Source: Thinopyrum elongatum
Taxonomy: Eukaryota; Streptophyta; Magnoliopsida; Poales; Poaceae
Length of the DNA: 64,000 bases
Direction: 5' to 3'
Assembly (NCBI GenBank): GCA_011799875.1
Contig: CM022303.1
Span: 278,266,904-278,330,903 of the forward strand
Position numbers and translations under genes: made by a program. Shown here piece after piece: positions 44,589-55,135 of the stretch. Each line of letters starts with the position of its first letter. Position 1 is the stretch's first letter. Under the pieces are notes generated by a model. That model was given only the letters and a program-made list of their open reading frames with translations, was not told the DNA's origin and made no database searches.

Positions 44589-44691
44589 TCTTCGCTCAAT
44601 GTAAGCCGCTGTCTAAGCATGTGGAGACTTCTTATTTATATAGTATAGAACCTTCCATGCATGATCTTGCTCTATTAGAGTATCGCGCTTG

Positions 44692-44697
44692 AATAAA
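44692..44697 (+). terminator. Poly(A) signal of the SINA-like gene
   Basis: AATAAA 104 bp after the stop codon, within the first of two diverged ~78-bp tandem repeats (44646-44723 and 44724-44800) sharing 'cttccatg(c/t)atg' and 'attagagt'. Confidence 0.5.
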
Positions 44698-44799
44698 AGT
44701 GTATCCATTTATGGTTTAGTCTAGAATCTTCCATGTATGCTTTTGCTCCATTAGAGTTCTCGCTTGCCATTTATGAGATTAATTGAGAATTTTTACTAC

Positions 44800-45215
44800 A
44801 GTAATGGTGAAAGACTTATGATGAACCATTTCTTACATCTCCTCTGCCCCCTTCCAAGTCATCCTGATTTACATTCATGGTGGTCTAGAAAAAATAAACA
44901 AAATCGATACTCAAAAACTAATTCTTAAAGATCATTTCTTGCAAAGCACAATAAGTGTTATTTCTTCAAAAGTTTTGGATGTAGGTTGAACAGTTGAACG
45001 CTTTTGTTTGCACAAGATACTTTTTTATCTATTTAGCCTACATTTACTATTCACCCGGATGCTTGTGAGCTCTAGAGAAGAAATAATATCCGAAGAAACC
45101 TATCGATACTCGGTACACATGAGATGACCCCAACATACTTTGTCAAAATAAACAACTCCCCGATCAATGCATTTCACTGTTCTGTGCAACGCACGAGCAC
45201 CTTACTATATATAAT
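44800..45215. other. Noncoding; possible Helitron remnant
   Basis: No gene seen. GTGCAACGCACGAGCACC at 45184-45201 resembles a Helitron hairpin in plus orientation but is followed by TTACTAT, not CTAG. Confidence 0.3.
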
Positions 45216-45414
45216 ATGACAATAAATTTGACTAACATTATATATAGTACGATAAATGCTCATGCATGTCACCAAAAATTATATCATTGGAAACTATGTT
45301 CAAATACAAATCCAACGATATAGTTTTTGGTGACATGCACTAACATTTTGTCAGTTAAATCATCAGTCAAATTACATGGGGGACTAATAAACCACGACGG
45401 AGGTAGTACTAGTG
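45216..45414. mobile_element. Diverged MITE (gacggaggtagta end)
   Basis: Inverted arms centred near 45300: 'catgtcaccaaaaattatatc' (45266) and 'gatatagtttttggtgacatg' (45318). The right end is aaccacgacggaggtagta; the left end is decayed. Confidence 0.6.
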
Positions 45415-45606
45415 TAGAGGGTGGCGCGGCACGGGAGTCTCACCCCGCTCGTGGCGCGGCAGTAAAGTCGTCATATCACAAAACCCCACCACTCCCAGTA
45501 ATAAGTGGCCTGGTAAAATAAACGGACAAGCAACCATCACATCCCTCTATCTTTTTTGCATTTCATCTCTCTGCATTTACTTTGTCCGGTTCATCTCGCA
45601 CACTCG

Positions 45607-45670
45607 ATCCCTAGCTACTACTCCTAGTATCCCTAGCTACTACTCCTAGTATCCCTAGCTACTACTCCTA
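45607..45670 (+). repeat. 22-bp tandem repeat, three units
   Basis: Three near-perfect copies of ATCCCTAGCTACTACTCCTA + GT directly upstream of a MITE and the exonuclease-like frame. Confidence 0.9.
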
Positions 45671-45808
45671 GGGCCAGTTCTTTTGGGGGCTTAAAATATA
45701 AGTCGTCTCTTCCCCAGCTTTTCCCATAAGGCGCCTCACTCATTCATTTGGGCTTCTAAACTAGGTAGTTATGGGATTACTAATCTAGAAGCCTAAAAGA
45801 ACTGGCCC
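45671..45808. mobile_element. 138-bp MITE with GGGCCAGTTCTTTT ends
   Basis: GGGCCAGTTCTTTTGGGGGC and its inverted counterpart (gcctaaaagaactggccc) bound it. No clear target duplication; superfamily (hAT or Harbinger) undetermined. Confidence 0.75.
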
Positions 45809-45865
45809 CTGGTACTCCTAGTAGTAGTACTCAAGTTGGAATTCCAATTGCACGCCGTGGCAGAG

Positions 45866-46369
45866 ATGAAGAAGCCCGCCGTGATCCAGGTTTGCGTACA
45901 TAATGTGTGCTTGGTCTACCACATATGCCATGCCGACGTTAGGTGCCAGGATTTTGAGTTCTTCCTCAAGGACAAAAGAGTGAAATTCGTTACTGTAGAC
46001 TTTATGAACGACAGGAGAGTCCTGGATCGGATAGGCCTCGTTGTATGCCAGCCCTTCGATCTCCAGAAGGGAAGCCTGCTGTCCTCCTCTCAGCCTTCAA
46101 TGCTGACCCTGGCAGCAGCCATGATTGATCCTTCATACACTCAACTGAAGAAACCTCACCCAGAGTTTCATCATGCATGGGAGTTGAAGACAATAGATGA
46201 AGATCACATCGTGTACGCAACAACGGATGCCTACCTTTGTTTAAATATCTACAAGGGTTGGATGAAGAAGCAGAGCCCAGTGTCGGGTTCAAGCAAAGAA
46301 GTGTCGGCGAAGAGGAAGAGGAAGAGGGACGAGGACAAAGTCGAGGGCGTGGACTCGGACTCCGAGTAA
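45866..46369 (+). pseudogene. 3'-5' exonuclease (WRN/RNase D-like) fragment
   Basis: ATG at 45866 opens 167 codons (MKKPAVIQVCVHNVCLVYHI). The fold elements of a DEDD exonuclease follow: a core strand (AVIQVCV...LVYHI), FVTVDFMNDRRVLDRIGLVV carrying the middle acidic motif region, QPSMLTLAAAMIDPSYTQLKK, WELKTIDEDHIVYATTDAYLCLNIY with the final Y...D motif, and a basic tail ending KRKRKRDEDK...DSDSE. The first motif (DxE) should lie 30-40 residues before this start and is absent. It was replaced by the tandem repeat and MITE, so catalysis is not expected. Similar short exonuclease-domain proteins form an expanded family in grasses. Confidence 0.7.
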
Positions 46370-47760
46370 GGTGGCATTGACGTTGCTCATGCTGGTTCTA
46401 CTGCAGTGTCAAGCGGACTAGTTGCTTAGTTTTATTTCAGGGGTGTGTTGTGCTGAGCCCCCAGCAGATCTATGTTCTTTCTCATTACTTGAACTCTTTA
46501 GTACGTACAGTAGTACTAGTATGTCTTACTACTATTCTTCTTGTAGTTGGTACTACTACTCGTATCTTCGCGTTCCTACTGTACTTAATACGTACTAGTA
46601 GTATAATTTGGGTCAGTCGATTTGTGAAAGAAGTTCGACGGAGCGAAGGAAGAAGATGGTAGAGAAGCTACCCCAGTATTTATATTAGGGTGGCAGGGTG
46701 CCCATGATCTATCTTATGAGTGTTGGGTGTGGAATGCAGTTCACCGGAAAAAATGGATCATGCCCGGGGTTAAACGGATGGCGGGGGTGGGGGGAACATG
46801 GCGGTGGCAGGCGGTTCAGGGGAGGGCGGGGCGGCAGCGGCAGGCGGTTAGGCCTGTGGCGGGCTGGCGGCTCGATCCTGAGAGAGAAGATGAACAGTGC
46901 ATCATTTTTGGAGGTTGAAGAAGCCCTTTTGGCCGTCCATGTTGCATCCAACGGCTCACAAGAGTCAAATGACACAAATTTTTCCTTCAGATTGCAGGAT
47001 CCACGTGGCATTCAAGGTCTCGAAGGTAGATTCCACGTCCACACCCGATTTGCGGGTTCGGCGCTGGTGCAACCGGCTTTCGCCGCGATAGCCACCATGC
47101 GCGCCTCCTCCGCGCGGGCGGAGACGACAATGACACGCTAGCTCCTCCTCGCCGGCGTGCTGGAGCACGCGCTCGTCCTCCTATTCGTACGCTGCAGGCA
47201 TAGACACGGCTCCACCTGCTCGCGTGCTTGGCAGTATGACGGCATCATGAGGAGGGACTGCAAACGACGTGAGCGGGCGAGCCTTCGGCTTCATGGCATA
47301 GGGATGGCGGGGACACGGCGGTGATGGGCGAGAAATGGTCCGCCGGAGCAGGCTGGCGCCGGCATGCGCAACGGTGGCGGTGGCACATTGATGAGTGCGC
47401 GTATGGGACCTTAGTTTAGTTTTATATATCGTTGGTCAAACTTAAAAGAACACCGTACTAGTACACGTAAACATTAGACTGAGGCAGCGCTTATACTACC
47501 ACATTAGTTAGCACAGCATCGATACGGAATCCTGTGCAAGCACATGCACCGCGGCCGCGCAGTCGATCGAACGGTGCGTCACCGTGTCTCGCTCGAAGGA
47601 CATCCACCGAACATTTTTGTGTGTGTGAAAACAATCCCCGAATATTACTCTACTTTTTTTCCTGGAAAAGTTCTTCACGCTACAATATTTCCATATATTT
47701 GAATTTAGCTTCAGTTCGTGCTTATTTGGATTTGGACGTTTTAGGTGTGCCCTAGACATT
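46370..47760. repeat. GC-rich unclassified repeat (46.6-47.4 kb)
   Basis: 46370-46600 is likely 3' UTR of the exonuclease-like gene. From about 46610 ('ttgggtcagtcgattt') the sequence resembles 56645-56990 ('ttgggtcagtcaattt', then 'ggcggttcaggggagg'), so it is a dispersed repeat. Long GC frames here have no recognisable product. Confidence 0.45.
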
Positions 47761-47764
47761 TTTT

Positions 47765-47975
47765 TAATACTGATTCTGTGTGTGTGACTGAGAGAGAACG
47801 CGTGTATGTGTCCATATGTGTGTTGTGGCGGAAGGGCAATGTGGAGACGGTGTGCGTGTGATAGAGACATAGAGAGGTGTGAATGTGCAAATGATCATGC
47901 ATGAGTGAGACATAGAGAGATGCCGATATGTTGTGTATACATGAGAGAACGGTCTTCTATTTGTACTTGTGTGTG

Positions 47976-48021
<46 letters not shown>

Positions 48022-48880
48022 ATCCATAACACAACAACCATCTCTCTCGATTTGTCCGTCCCTCGCACGATCGCATGTAACACATGCATCAACGGACACA
48101 TTTTAACACCCTCACCTGGCCCCTGCCCACCTCAAGGCCCGCACATCGCTCTCTATCTCGCACGCACAATCTGTTCGTGAAAACCCTATTTAGCATGTAG
48201 CTTTCCATCACATACACACACATTCTCTCCATAGGTTTGATTTCTCTCAATATTAGACACACACACACACACACACACACTGCACACACACTCCCCCTCC
48301 CTCGAGCACACAATTCATCCCCATCCAAGGTTATATGGCGACCACTCTCGCTTGTGCTTCTCTGCACCCCAGCATGCACACCACCTCAATCTTCAAAGAG
48401 GGCATCGAGGAGATCGAAGACGGTGACCACACTGCACTAGAGAATGCAGGGCCATTTGGAAGCAGGATGATGTGACGACGGCTGACTAACTCCTCCCCCA
48501 CTCTCTCTCCCAAACAAAATTATCAATCCCTCAACCCACGAGATCCTTCCCCTCTCGTCCATGTTTTTCCAGCTCTCTCATCAAACCTGTTGTCTCTTCT
48601 CCTTCCACATGTACAAAATCTGGATGCACACGCATCTCACGTATATTACATGTGTCCATCTTTCTCACAGACCTAACTTCTTCCTCTCTCTCCCTATCTC
48701 TCCCTCCCTCTCTCTCTCTCTCTCGTGAGGTTTGTCTCCTACTCTCTCGCCCACATACATACAATCTTTCCCGCCCTATTTGCTCCATCTTCACAAGCTC
48801 TCTCTACATGTTTCATTCACACATTGGGATGTGTTCAAAATGTTGCATTATAATGAATCATGTAGAGTTATGGTTGGTTT
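47765..48880. repeat. Microsatellite-rich tract with purine and pyrimidine arms
   Basis: (GA)18 at about 47979-48014, (CA)12 at about 48257-48280, (CT) tracts at about 48676-48724, embedded in gtgtgtg/gagagag sequence on the left and cacacac/ctctctc on the right. The strand switch near 48020-48180 makes the two arms roughly inverted. No gene. Confidence 0.8.
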
Positions 48881-49116
48881 TGTTGCATCCTACAAAGTAA
48901 TAACTATGAAATGCATTTAGATTTTCATTTGATTGGGATTATGTGAGTTTGAGCATATTGTGAAGTACTATAGACCTGGTATACATCTTGGAATTCAACA
49001 ATGATTCTAACTATTGAATTGTATAAACCATTACATTCGAAGTCAGTAGCTTAATATATTTATTTCACGATTACAACAAATGATTAATTCCACTACAAAC
49101 TTAGAAAACAAATGTG

Positions 49117-49375
49117 TACTCCCTCCGTTTTTATTTAAGTCCGTGTATTAGCATTGGTCAAAGTCAAGTTTTGTAAACTCTCACAAAGTTTATAACAAAA
49201 ATATTAACATATACAATAACAAATAAATACCATTAGATTCATTATTGAATGTACTTTCACATCATACATATTTGTTATGGTAAATGTTTATATTTTTCTA
49301 TAAACTTGGTCAAACTTTAGGAAGTTTGACTTCGGTCAAACCTAGTATGCAGAGTTAATAAAAATGAAGGGAGTA
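49117..49375. mobile_element. Stowaway-like MITE, same family as 20379-20646
   Basis: TActccctccgtttttattta at the left, aaaaatgaagggagTA at the right. Interior 'caaacttggtcaaact' and 'gaatgtactttcacatcata' match the other copy in reverse orientation. Confidence 0.88.
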
Positions 49376-50178
49376 CTAGTAGTTACTAGTACTACTCGCT
49401 AGTTGCTTAGCCCAATCACCCAACACGCCAGACGGGGAGTTCAGTGTTACAAAATTTTGAGGTCGGCGGAAAATCTCCCGCGACCCTGATTCGAGCAGTG
49501 CGAAGTTACCATCATACCCTTCAGAATAGGCCTACGGATGCTGGTGGGTAGGGGGCTGTTTTGGTAACTTCAGGTTCACCCTACCCAGCCAACCCCACCC
49601 CGGCACCCAGAGTAGTACACCTGAATAATCCCCATTTTCTATCCCCACCGCAAAATAGACTTCTCCACGGCACCGCAGCCTTCGTGCTCCTCCCCTTCTA
49701 CATCGGCGCACTCATCCACCGCAACGCATCTGCCTTATCAATGACATCATACGCCGCACTAGAGCCGGTCCACCGTCATCGTCGTACACGGAGCCTCTTC
49801 CCCGGCACCGTCTTCCACGGTCTCGGATCTGCTTCCCGGAAGCTGGTGGCAAGCGCAGAAGCACCACCGTCGTGGACAATGAACTGACTCCTGTTGCCGA
49901 CCATGATGCACAGAAGTCGCCGCGACCATTGTACTCCTCCTCGATTGGCAATGTGTATATTGAATCTCTTAGCAGTACATGTGCAGTTCCAATTTTGTTC
50001 ATACCTACCCTTCAAATTTCCTGGTTGCTATTGTTCCGGTAAAAGTAATTGGTTATAGCTTGCATTGTCCAACAGAATATCACCTTGTAATTGTGTGTCC
50101 CTCCTGTATTGCGCTGTGCTCGGGTAGGTTCTTCATCTGCAACCAGTAGTGTGGCAAATGATGGAAAGTTTTTTAGAA
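49376..50178 (+). other. Possible 5' leader of Ptta-like gene copy 1
   Basis: GC-rich, exon-like sequence (about 49560-49900) with a short frame from ATG 49741 (MTSYAALEPVHRHRRTRS). It may be the first exon of the gene whose later exons are at 51585-52360. No conserved domain supports this, so it stays tentative. Confidence 0.3.
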
Positions 50179-50466
50179 CTAGCAGGATGCCCATGCGTTG
50201 CACGGAACATCAAGATGCATTTGTAGTTTATCTTGTGGGAGAAAAGGATGAATGAGAGAAGGCCTTATTTGCAAATGTGGAGAGGGGTGTGGGTATCTTT
50301 TTGCAAAATTGCCATAGTTTCCTTCCTATCCGTCAGATATAAATCGGATGGCCTATATTGTAGGATGGCAGGCACACCATCATCACCAACTCTGTTTTTT
50401 ATAGGAGTAGAGAGTAGAGATAAATATAAATATAAAATAAATATATAATATATATAAGAGTAGAGA
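50179..50466 (-). mobile_element. Nonautonomous Helitron, copy 2
   Basis: Minus-strand 5' end TCTCTACTCTTATATA (at 50466) and 3' end ...CTAG at 50179-50182, with the hairpin-type CCGTGCAACGCATGGG just before it. The flanking bases, A on the 5' side and T on the 3' side, show insertion between A and T as Helitrons do. An alternative 5' end is at 50420. Homologous to 43309-43862 over the middle. Confidence 0.8.
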
Positions 50467-50537
50467 TAGCAAGGACGTCGGGAAAGGATCGTGCGCGCGC
50501 GGGAAAAAGCGATCGGGCGCGCGGCGTCCGGCGCGCT

Positions 50538-50545
50538 TTATAAAA
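50538..50545 (+). promoter_or_regulatory. TATA box upstream of the AP2/ERF copy
   Basis: TTATAAAA about 100 bp before the ATG at 50645, in GC-rich surroundings. Confidence 0.5.
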
Positions 50546-50644
50546 TCCAACGCCCTCCCACCGCTCTGTGCCTCGCCACCGCTCTCTCCCCGCTCTTTAT
50601 CGCCTCACCGCCGCTCTTTCTCGCCTCGCCGCCACCACGCCACC

Positions 50645-51207
50645 ATGCCGCCGTGCCATCGGGAAACTTGGGGCTACCGCGGCGTCCGCGCGCGCCCCTC
50701 CGACGGATTCTGCACCGAGATCCGGTTCGGCAAGATGTGCCTCGGCCTCGGCACTTTCGACACTGCCCACGAGGCCGCCCGCGCGTATGACGCGGCGGCG
50801 TGGCGCCTCCGGCGGCCTCGAAGGGACATGAACTTCCCCAATGTGCTGACGCGGGAGCGGGCGCAGGAGCTCGCGCCTCCCCCACGGCTTATCACCGACG
50901 AGGATCGTCGCGACAACGAAGGCGGGAGCACTGTCTCGGCATCGGCGAGATGGACGAGGAAGCCATGGCGCTATGGCGCCAACACTTCCTGCAGGACATC
51001 ATCAACGAGCACGAGTTCTACGCGCAAAGGAGGGTGGAGCGAGCCGCCTATCGCGAGGACAGGCATACGCAAAAAGCAGCCGCTCAATTCAACATCAAGC
51101 TAGGAGCAGCATCGCCCTAGGACTCCGACGACGATCGGTATCTTGACACCTACATTGAGACGTCGCAGGAGGACATCACCGAGGCGGAGTCGGACGACGA
51201 GGAGTAG
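50645..51207 (+). pseudogene. AP2/ERF-domain protein copy, frameshifted
   Basis: ATG at 50645. Residues 10-67 form an AP2/ERF domain: GYRGVRARPSDGFCTEIRFG, then LGLGTFDTAHEAARAYDAAAW and LRRPRRDMNFPNV, with the DNA-contacting RGVR and the AAxAYD helix preserved. Frame one continues through ERAQELAPPPRLITDEDRR. A one-base shift between about 50910 and 50950 moves the rest to another frame (EMDEEAMALWRQHFLQ, YREDRHTQKAAAQFN), which meets TAG at 51118 and ends at TAG 51205 after an acidic tail (EDITEAESDDEE). Similar AP2 proteins with this tail are, as I recall, repeated in Triticeae genomes. The Harbinger-like end at 51467 suggests a transposon-borne copy. DNA binding by an N-terminal product is possible but unproven. 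Confidence 0.75.
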
Positions 51208-51466
51208 TTCAACTATCTATTTTTTTATCTATCTGTGCTATATCTATGCTCAGAACTATCTATGTATCTATCTATGCCAGTATCGACTCGGAGTCAAATG
51301 TGTATCGAGTCAGAGTAGAAAGGAGAAAAAAATATAGCACGTCTGCTGGAGCGGCGCGCGCGCACAATTTTTAGCAGCGGCCGCTGGAGCCAGCACTCCG
51401 CGGCCCGCAAAAACTGGCTATTCCGGCGTTGTAAACACTTTTTTAACGCGCCGCGCGTTGCACTTC
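51208..51466 (+). other. 3' part of the AP2-bearing element
   Basis: GC-rich palindromic words (gcggcgcgcgcgc, gcagcggccgctgg) leading to the inverted end at 51467; no gene. Confidence 0.4.
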
Positions 51467-51483
51467 TGTTGGAGATGCTCTAA
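51467..51483. mobile_element. PIF/Harbinger-like terminal repeat
   Basis: TGTTGGAGATGCTC followed by TAA. This is the right end of the common GAGCATCTCCAACA terminal repeat, whose target duplication is TTA/TAA. The left partner is missing; a Helitron stands where it would be expected. Confidence 0.6.
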
Positions 51484-51584
51484 CATGGCAGATGAGTGCT
51501 TTAATGTTGCCCACAAGATGCGTGAGTATTACTATATTTTTCTTGCCATGTCGAGATTTTAAAACTACGAATGTGAACATGCAG

Positions 51585-51680
51585 AGGAGCAATGAAGACC
51601 AAACACGGGATATTGGGGACATCTTCAAGGAACGTGGCAAGTTAAAGAGGAGCTGCAGCGAACCTGTAAAACGAGCTTTG
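51585..51680 (+). pseudogene. Ptta-like gene copy 1, internal exon
   Basis: 32 codons bounded by TGCAG| and |GTAAGT: RSNEDQTRDIGDIFKERGKL, then KRSCSEPVKRAL. It is in phase with the next exon at 51974. The FKERG...EPVK pattern parallels the exon at 60490-60593 of the second copy (FLNS...GFIEPV) and the 'LFKETH...G' segment of plant Ptta/En/Spm proteins. Confidence 0.6.
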
Positions 51681-51973
51681 GTAAGTAACACCCTTTCAAT
51701 TACTTTCGTTTAGCCTCGTGTTCTTCGATGTGTATATGTTGTAGTTTCTATTTCTCTTAGCCTCGTGTCCTTCGATGTGTAATAAGAAGAGTCTTAATCG
51801 TCCTAATGCTTTCGTTTTTAGCTTGATGTAGGAAGTGGGTGTTCTCACCTTGGAGTCTGTTTTTATATTTCTCCTTTTGAATTCACTTCTCTGAGTCCTG
51901 TTTATCTGGCTTCTACTTAATGGATCTGGGTAGCTCTGACTATTGATCTAAAAAAGAAGTAACTTCATGTCAG

Positions 51974-52360
51974 GATGCAGTTCCTGCGAGGAGGGAAGTA
52001 TGGTCAACCTCGAGATCATGTTTCCAAAATGAGGCTGGATTACACACAAGGTGCCCGTTCCCTAATGATGCTGGATTAGACACAAGGTGCAAATTCTCAG
52101 ATGATGCTGGATTACACACAAGCTAGGTGGAGTCGTCAACTGTTCGTGTCCTCGTGGCTCTAGTAAAGGCTGAAAGAAAGCATGCAGCAGCCCTTGAGAA
52201 TGTAGCTGAGTTCCTGAAGAAGCGAAAAGAGCAATCAGATGCTCTCTTCACCCAAGCCAAAGAAGAGATGGAAGAAGCCAGAAAGAAGCTAGCAGAGGCA
52301 GAGCAGGCTAGGCGTCTCCTGCTATCTAAAATAGTTGTCAATACAAATTTTCCTTCATAA
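51974..52360 (+). pseudogene. Ptta-like gene copy 1, terminal coiled-coil exon
   Basis: After TGTCAG|, the frame reads DAVPARREVWSTSRSCFQ, then three 12-residue repeats (NEAGLHTRCPFP, NDAGLDTRCKFS, DDAGLHTS), then TAG at 52124-52126. Past the stop it continues VESSTVRVLVALVKAERK and a long coiled coil (ALENVAEFLKKRKEQSDALF, AKEEMEEARKKLAEAEQARR) to TAA at 52360. Intron phases agree with the preceding exon. The 36-bp repeats and the intact coil suggest a formerly real spliced gene; the TAG makes the present copy doubtful. A C-terminal coil is usual in Ptta/En/Spm-type proteins, probably for self-association. Confidence 0.65.
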
Positions 52361-53577
52361 TAGCTAGGTTCAAATGTTTATCCAGTCAGCATGCCTGTTG
52401 TGATGTTCGTGCATCTACTAATGTGGCACAAAATAAATTTTTTTGGGTCATGTAATAACAGCCATTACTTTCCAAACAATAACAGACGAACCATTGGACA
52501 TGGTATAGTTCACACGCAAGCCCAACATTCCAAGTTCAACTTCCACATCAAACTCATGTTCACAAATATCTGCACATTCATAGATAATGTCCACAACCAT
52601 GATTCACTTCAAAGCCAAAAAAATTGTGAGGAGAGTTATAAATAAAGAAAAATCTCTAGTTCCTACTACCAGTGGGAGCACAACAAGTCAAGACCATATG
52701 TAATTAATTATATTTTGGACATTTTTTGACTAAACACGAATAACTTCTGGAAGCAGGTATAATTTCTAATGCCGGCCGCGGCTGGGGTCCATGATGTTTC
52801 GAGCCAAATCGGGCAACACACCGGGTGTCTATGCCGGTGACGTGGTGGTCGTAGCATTCGTGGGTTCTAAGCGGTGGCGGCTCCCGTGGTCTACTATTAC
52901 TCGGTGTCGGCGGTGGCCGCGGACGTGTTGGCCACCTCCGCTAGCATGCCGCGGTTCCGCCAACGTTTGCGTCGGATGGCGCGGCCAACCATGGTGCACT
53001 GGACACCGTGGTCCCCCGTGTGCCGGCGTGCAGCAACTGGCCACTCCTCTGCAAGCAGGCTTGGAGCGTCGAGTTGATGCACCAGGGGCCAGCTTGGAGC
53101 GGCGGCTTGCTCCTTCGCTTGCCCGCCTGCAGCCTCGCCCATGGTACTGACGGCCTGGGGCGGGGAGGAAGGTGGGGCAGCGAGTTTCCTGGCTCGTCGG
53201 GGCACCCAGCCGGCTTTTATGCCGGAGAACTCATCTTCCTGCTCACCGGATGCTATGGAGAGTGTGGAAAAAATGGTGCAAGATGGATATGGGGAGCGGC
53301 GGTGTGGTGCGGTTCTTGCGAGGTGTCTGGCCTCGTTTAAATAGCGGGCAGACGAGAGGAGCCAACGGGCGTTGTGTTCTAAAATGCCGGCCAGCTCGCG
53401 AAAGGACGTGTTGCCGGCTCAAGCGCGGATTCAATGGAGGCAGGCGGGGCAGTCTGAAGCCGGTTGCATGCGGCGAGGAGGCATGTTCAGCCTGGCGTGC
53501 AGCCAGTGGGGCCCTCTTGGCCGGCGTGCCTGTTCAATGCCTGTGCTATAAGAGGTCGCGTCCGTGTCAGAGCAATC
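52361..53577. other. 3' flank, then GC-rich unclassified sequence
   Basis: 52361-52780 is probably 3' UTR and flank. 52781-53560 is very GC-rich with many long frames on both strands but no recognisable domain; probably a dispersed repeat or captured fragment. Confidence 0.35.
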
Positions 53578-53702
53578 ACTCCCTCTGGTCCTTTTTTGTT
53601 TGGGTATAACAAAATCTCATTTTCCATTCACATTTTACAAGTAAAATTCATGGACAAACTTTGACCCAAAATACGATGGGGACTAGTAAACTAGGACGGA
53701 GG
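53578..53702. mobile_element. Diverged Stowaway-like MITE remnant
   Basis: Left end ctccctctggtccttttttg and right end ggggactagtaaactaggac followed by ggagg, about 125 bp. The outer bases pair as inverted repeats but the interior is decayed. Confidence 0.5.
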
Positions 53703-54300
53703 TCCATTTTCGCTCCATACCAATCGTTCTAAAAACTAGTATAACGCGCCATTGAAAATTGGAACTCTTACCCCGCTAAAAAATGATATTTTAAACGAGG
53801 CAACTCGATCAGTGGCGACTGGCGAGCCACCGCCTCCAGGTCGTTCACCTGTGGTCCCGACCATCAACTCCTACGGATCAAATTATCACGCGAGCTGACT
53901 ATTCCTACAAAGGTGTGCTCCACCACGTACCCGGTACCCGCACATTCAGCAATCGTGCACCTAGGGTTTATCTATCTACGGTGCCTTTACGTAACTCTCA
54001 TGTGTGCGAGACAGCGAGAGACCGACTACGTGCATGCGCCTCTTCTCTTCGTATATGTACTCCACCGTTTGTCTGGTGTCCAAAAAATTATACAGTAATA
54101 ACTAGCAATGTGCCAATGCGTTGCCACATGTTCAAAGTAGATTAATACATATTCATCGATTTGATAGAAAAGAGTCTAGTTTTGAAATACGTATATCACT
54201 AAAAATATGTTATGTTTCACTCAAAATATATTCCTTTGGCGGTTTTGATGAGATAAGGGAGGAATGTGGTTGGTTTCAAGATTCGAGAAGTGGTATATTG
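53703..54300. other. Intergenic sequence with a Helitron-like end
   Basis: No gene. CTAGCAATGTGCCAATGCG at 54102-54120 resembles the Helitron ends at 43309 and 50179 in minus orientation, with a weakened hairpin. Confidence 0.4.
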
Positions 54301-54312
54301 TTGCAAAAAGCC

Positions 54313-54673
54313 CATGTGTGTGTGTGTGGTGTGTGTGTGGGAGAGAGGGAGAGAGGAGGAGGACGGAGTGCGTGTGTGACAAAGACACAAAGAGTGTGTG
54401 TGCGAGAGGTATCACCATAAAATGAGGCGATAGTGTGTGTGTGCACGATCGAGAGGGCGTGTCTCAAGACGGGACAAAAAATCTACATAGATACAAGGAG
54501 TGCGAGAGAGACATGTATGAGATAGTGGAAGTAAGAGTGTGCGGATGTATAAACCTATCTGGAGGCTGGTCGATCAATGTTTGTGAGAGAAATACGAGTC
54601 GGGGGTGCGAAAGCGAGAGTTTTGTGTGTGTGAGAGAGAGATGGTAGTCAGGAGGGGGCGTGGAAGCAGGAGT

Positions 54674-54708
<35 letters not shown>

Positions 54709-55135
54709 AAGGGGGGAAGAGTTTGTCTGATCAGTAAACAAATGAATAATGTCAGTTTTATAACTGAGATGAAGACGGAAAGGAGACCCCAACAAACATT
54801 GTGTGTGCGGGAGAGAGTAATTTTAGTGGTAGGAGTCATATCTAGACAGATATAGGGTGCGTGAGAGAACCCCAGAGAGAAAGACAAAGTGAAAGACGAG
54901 TGAGAGTATGTGTGTGGTGGTGAAAAAGAAAGCTTAGGTACCTAGTGATACCAGAGAATGATAGAGACGTGAGAGATAATGAAAACTGTGTAATGTATAA
55001 TGATAGGGAGAGTGTGACACTTCTCAAGGGAGACGGCGAGAGACCATGTTTGCGAAAATAGGAGAAACATGAAGTGAGCGTGCGGGTGAGCTAGAGAAAA
55101 GAGAGTGATAGCTACATGAAGGAGCACGCTAGAGA
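54313..55135 (+). repeat. gtgtgtg/gagagag-rich low-complexity tract
   Basis: (GT)n near 54313-54340, (TG)(GA)n near 54673-54707, and many 'gtgtgtgcgagagag' type words. It resembles the left arm of 47765-48020. Apparent frames encode only repeats. Confidence 0.75.

Noticed and set aside
45184..45205. Helitron 3' end in plus orientation
   Set aside because: The hairpin-like GTGCAACGCAC is present, but the expected CTAG or CTRR is TTACTAT and no 5' end was found.
47765..48880. Several short frames such as runs of RERERE or SLSLSL
   Set aside because: They translate GA/CT microsatellites and are not genes.
53008..53609. Frames of 110-145 codons in GC-rich DNA
   Set aside because: No recognisable domain, several overlapping frames on both strands, and the surroundings look like a dispersed repeat.
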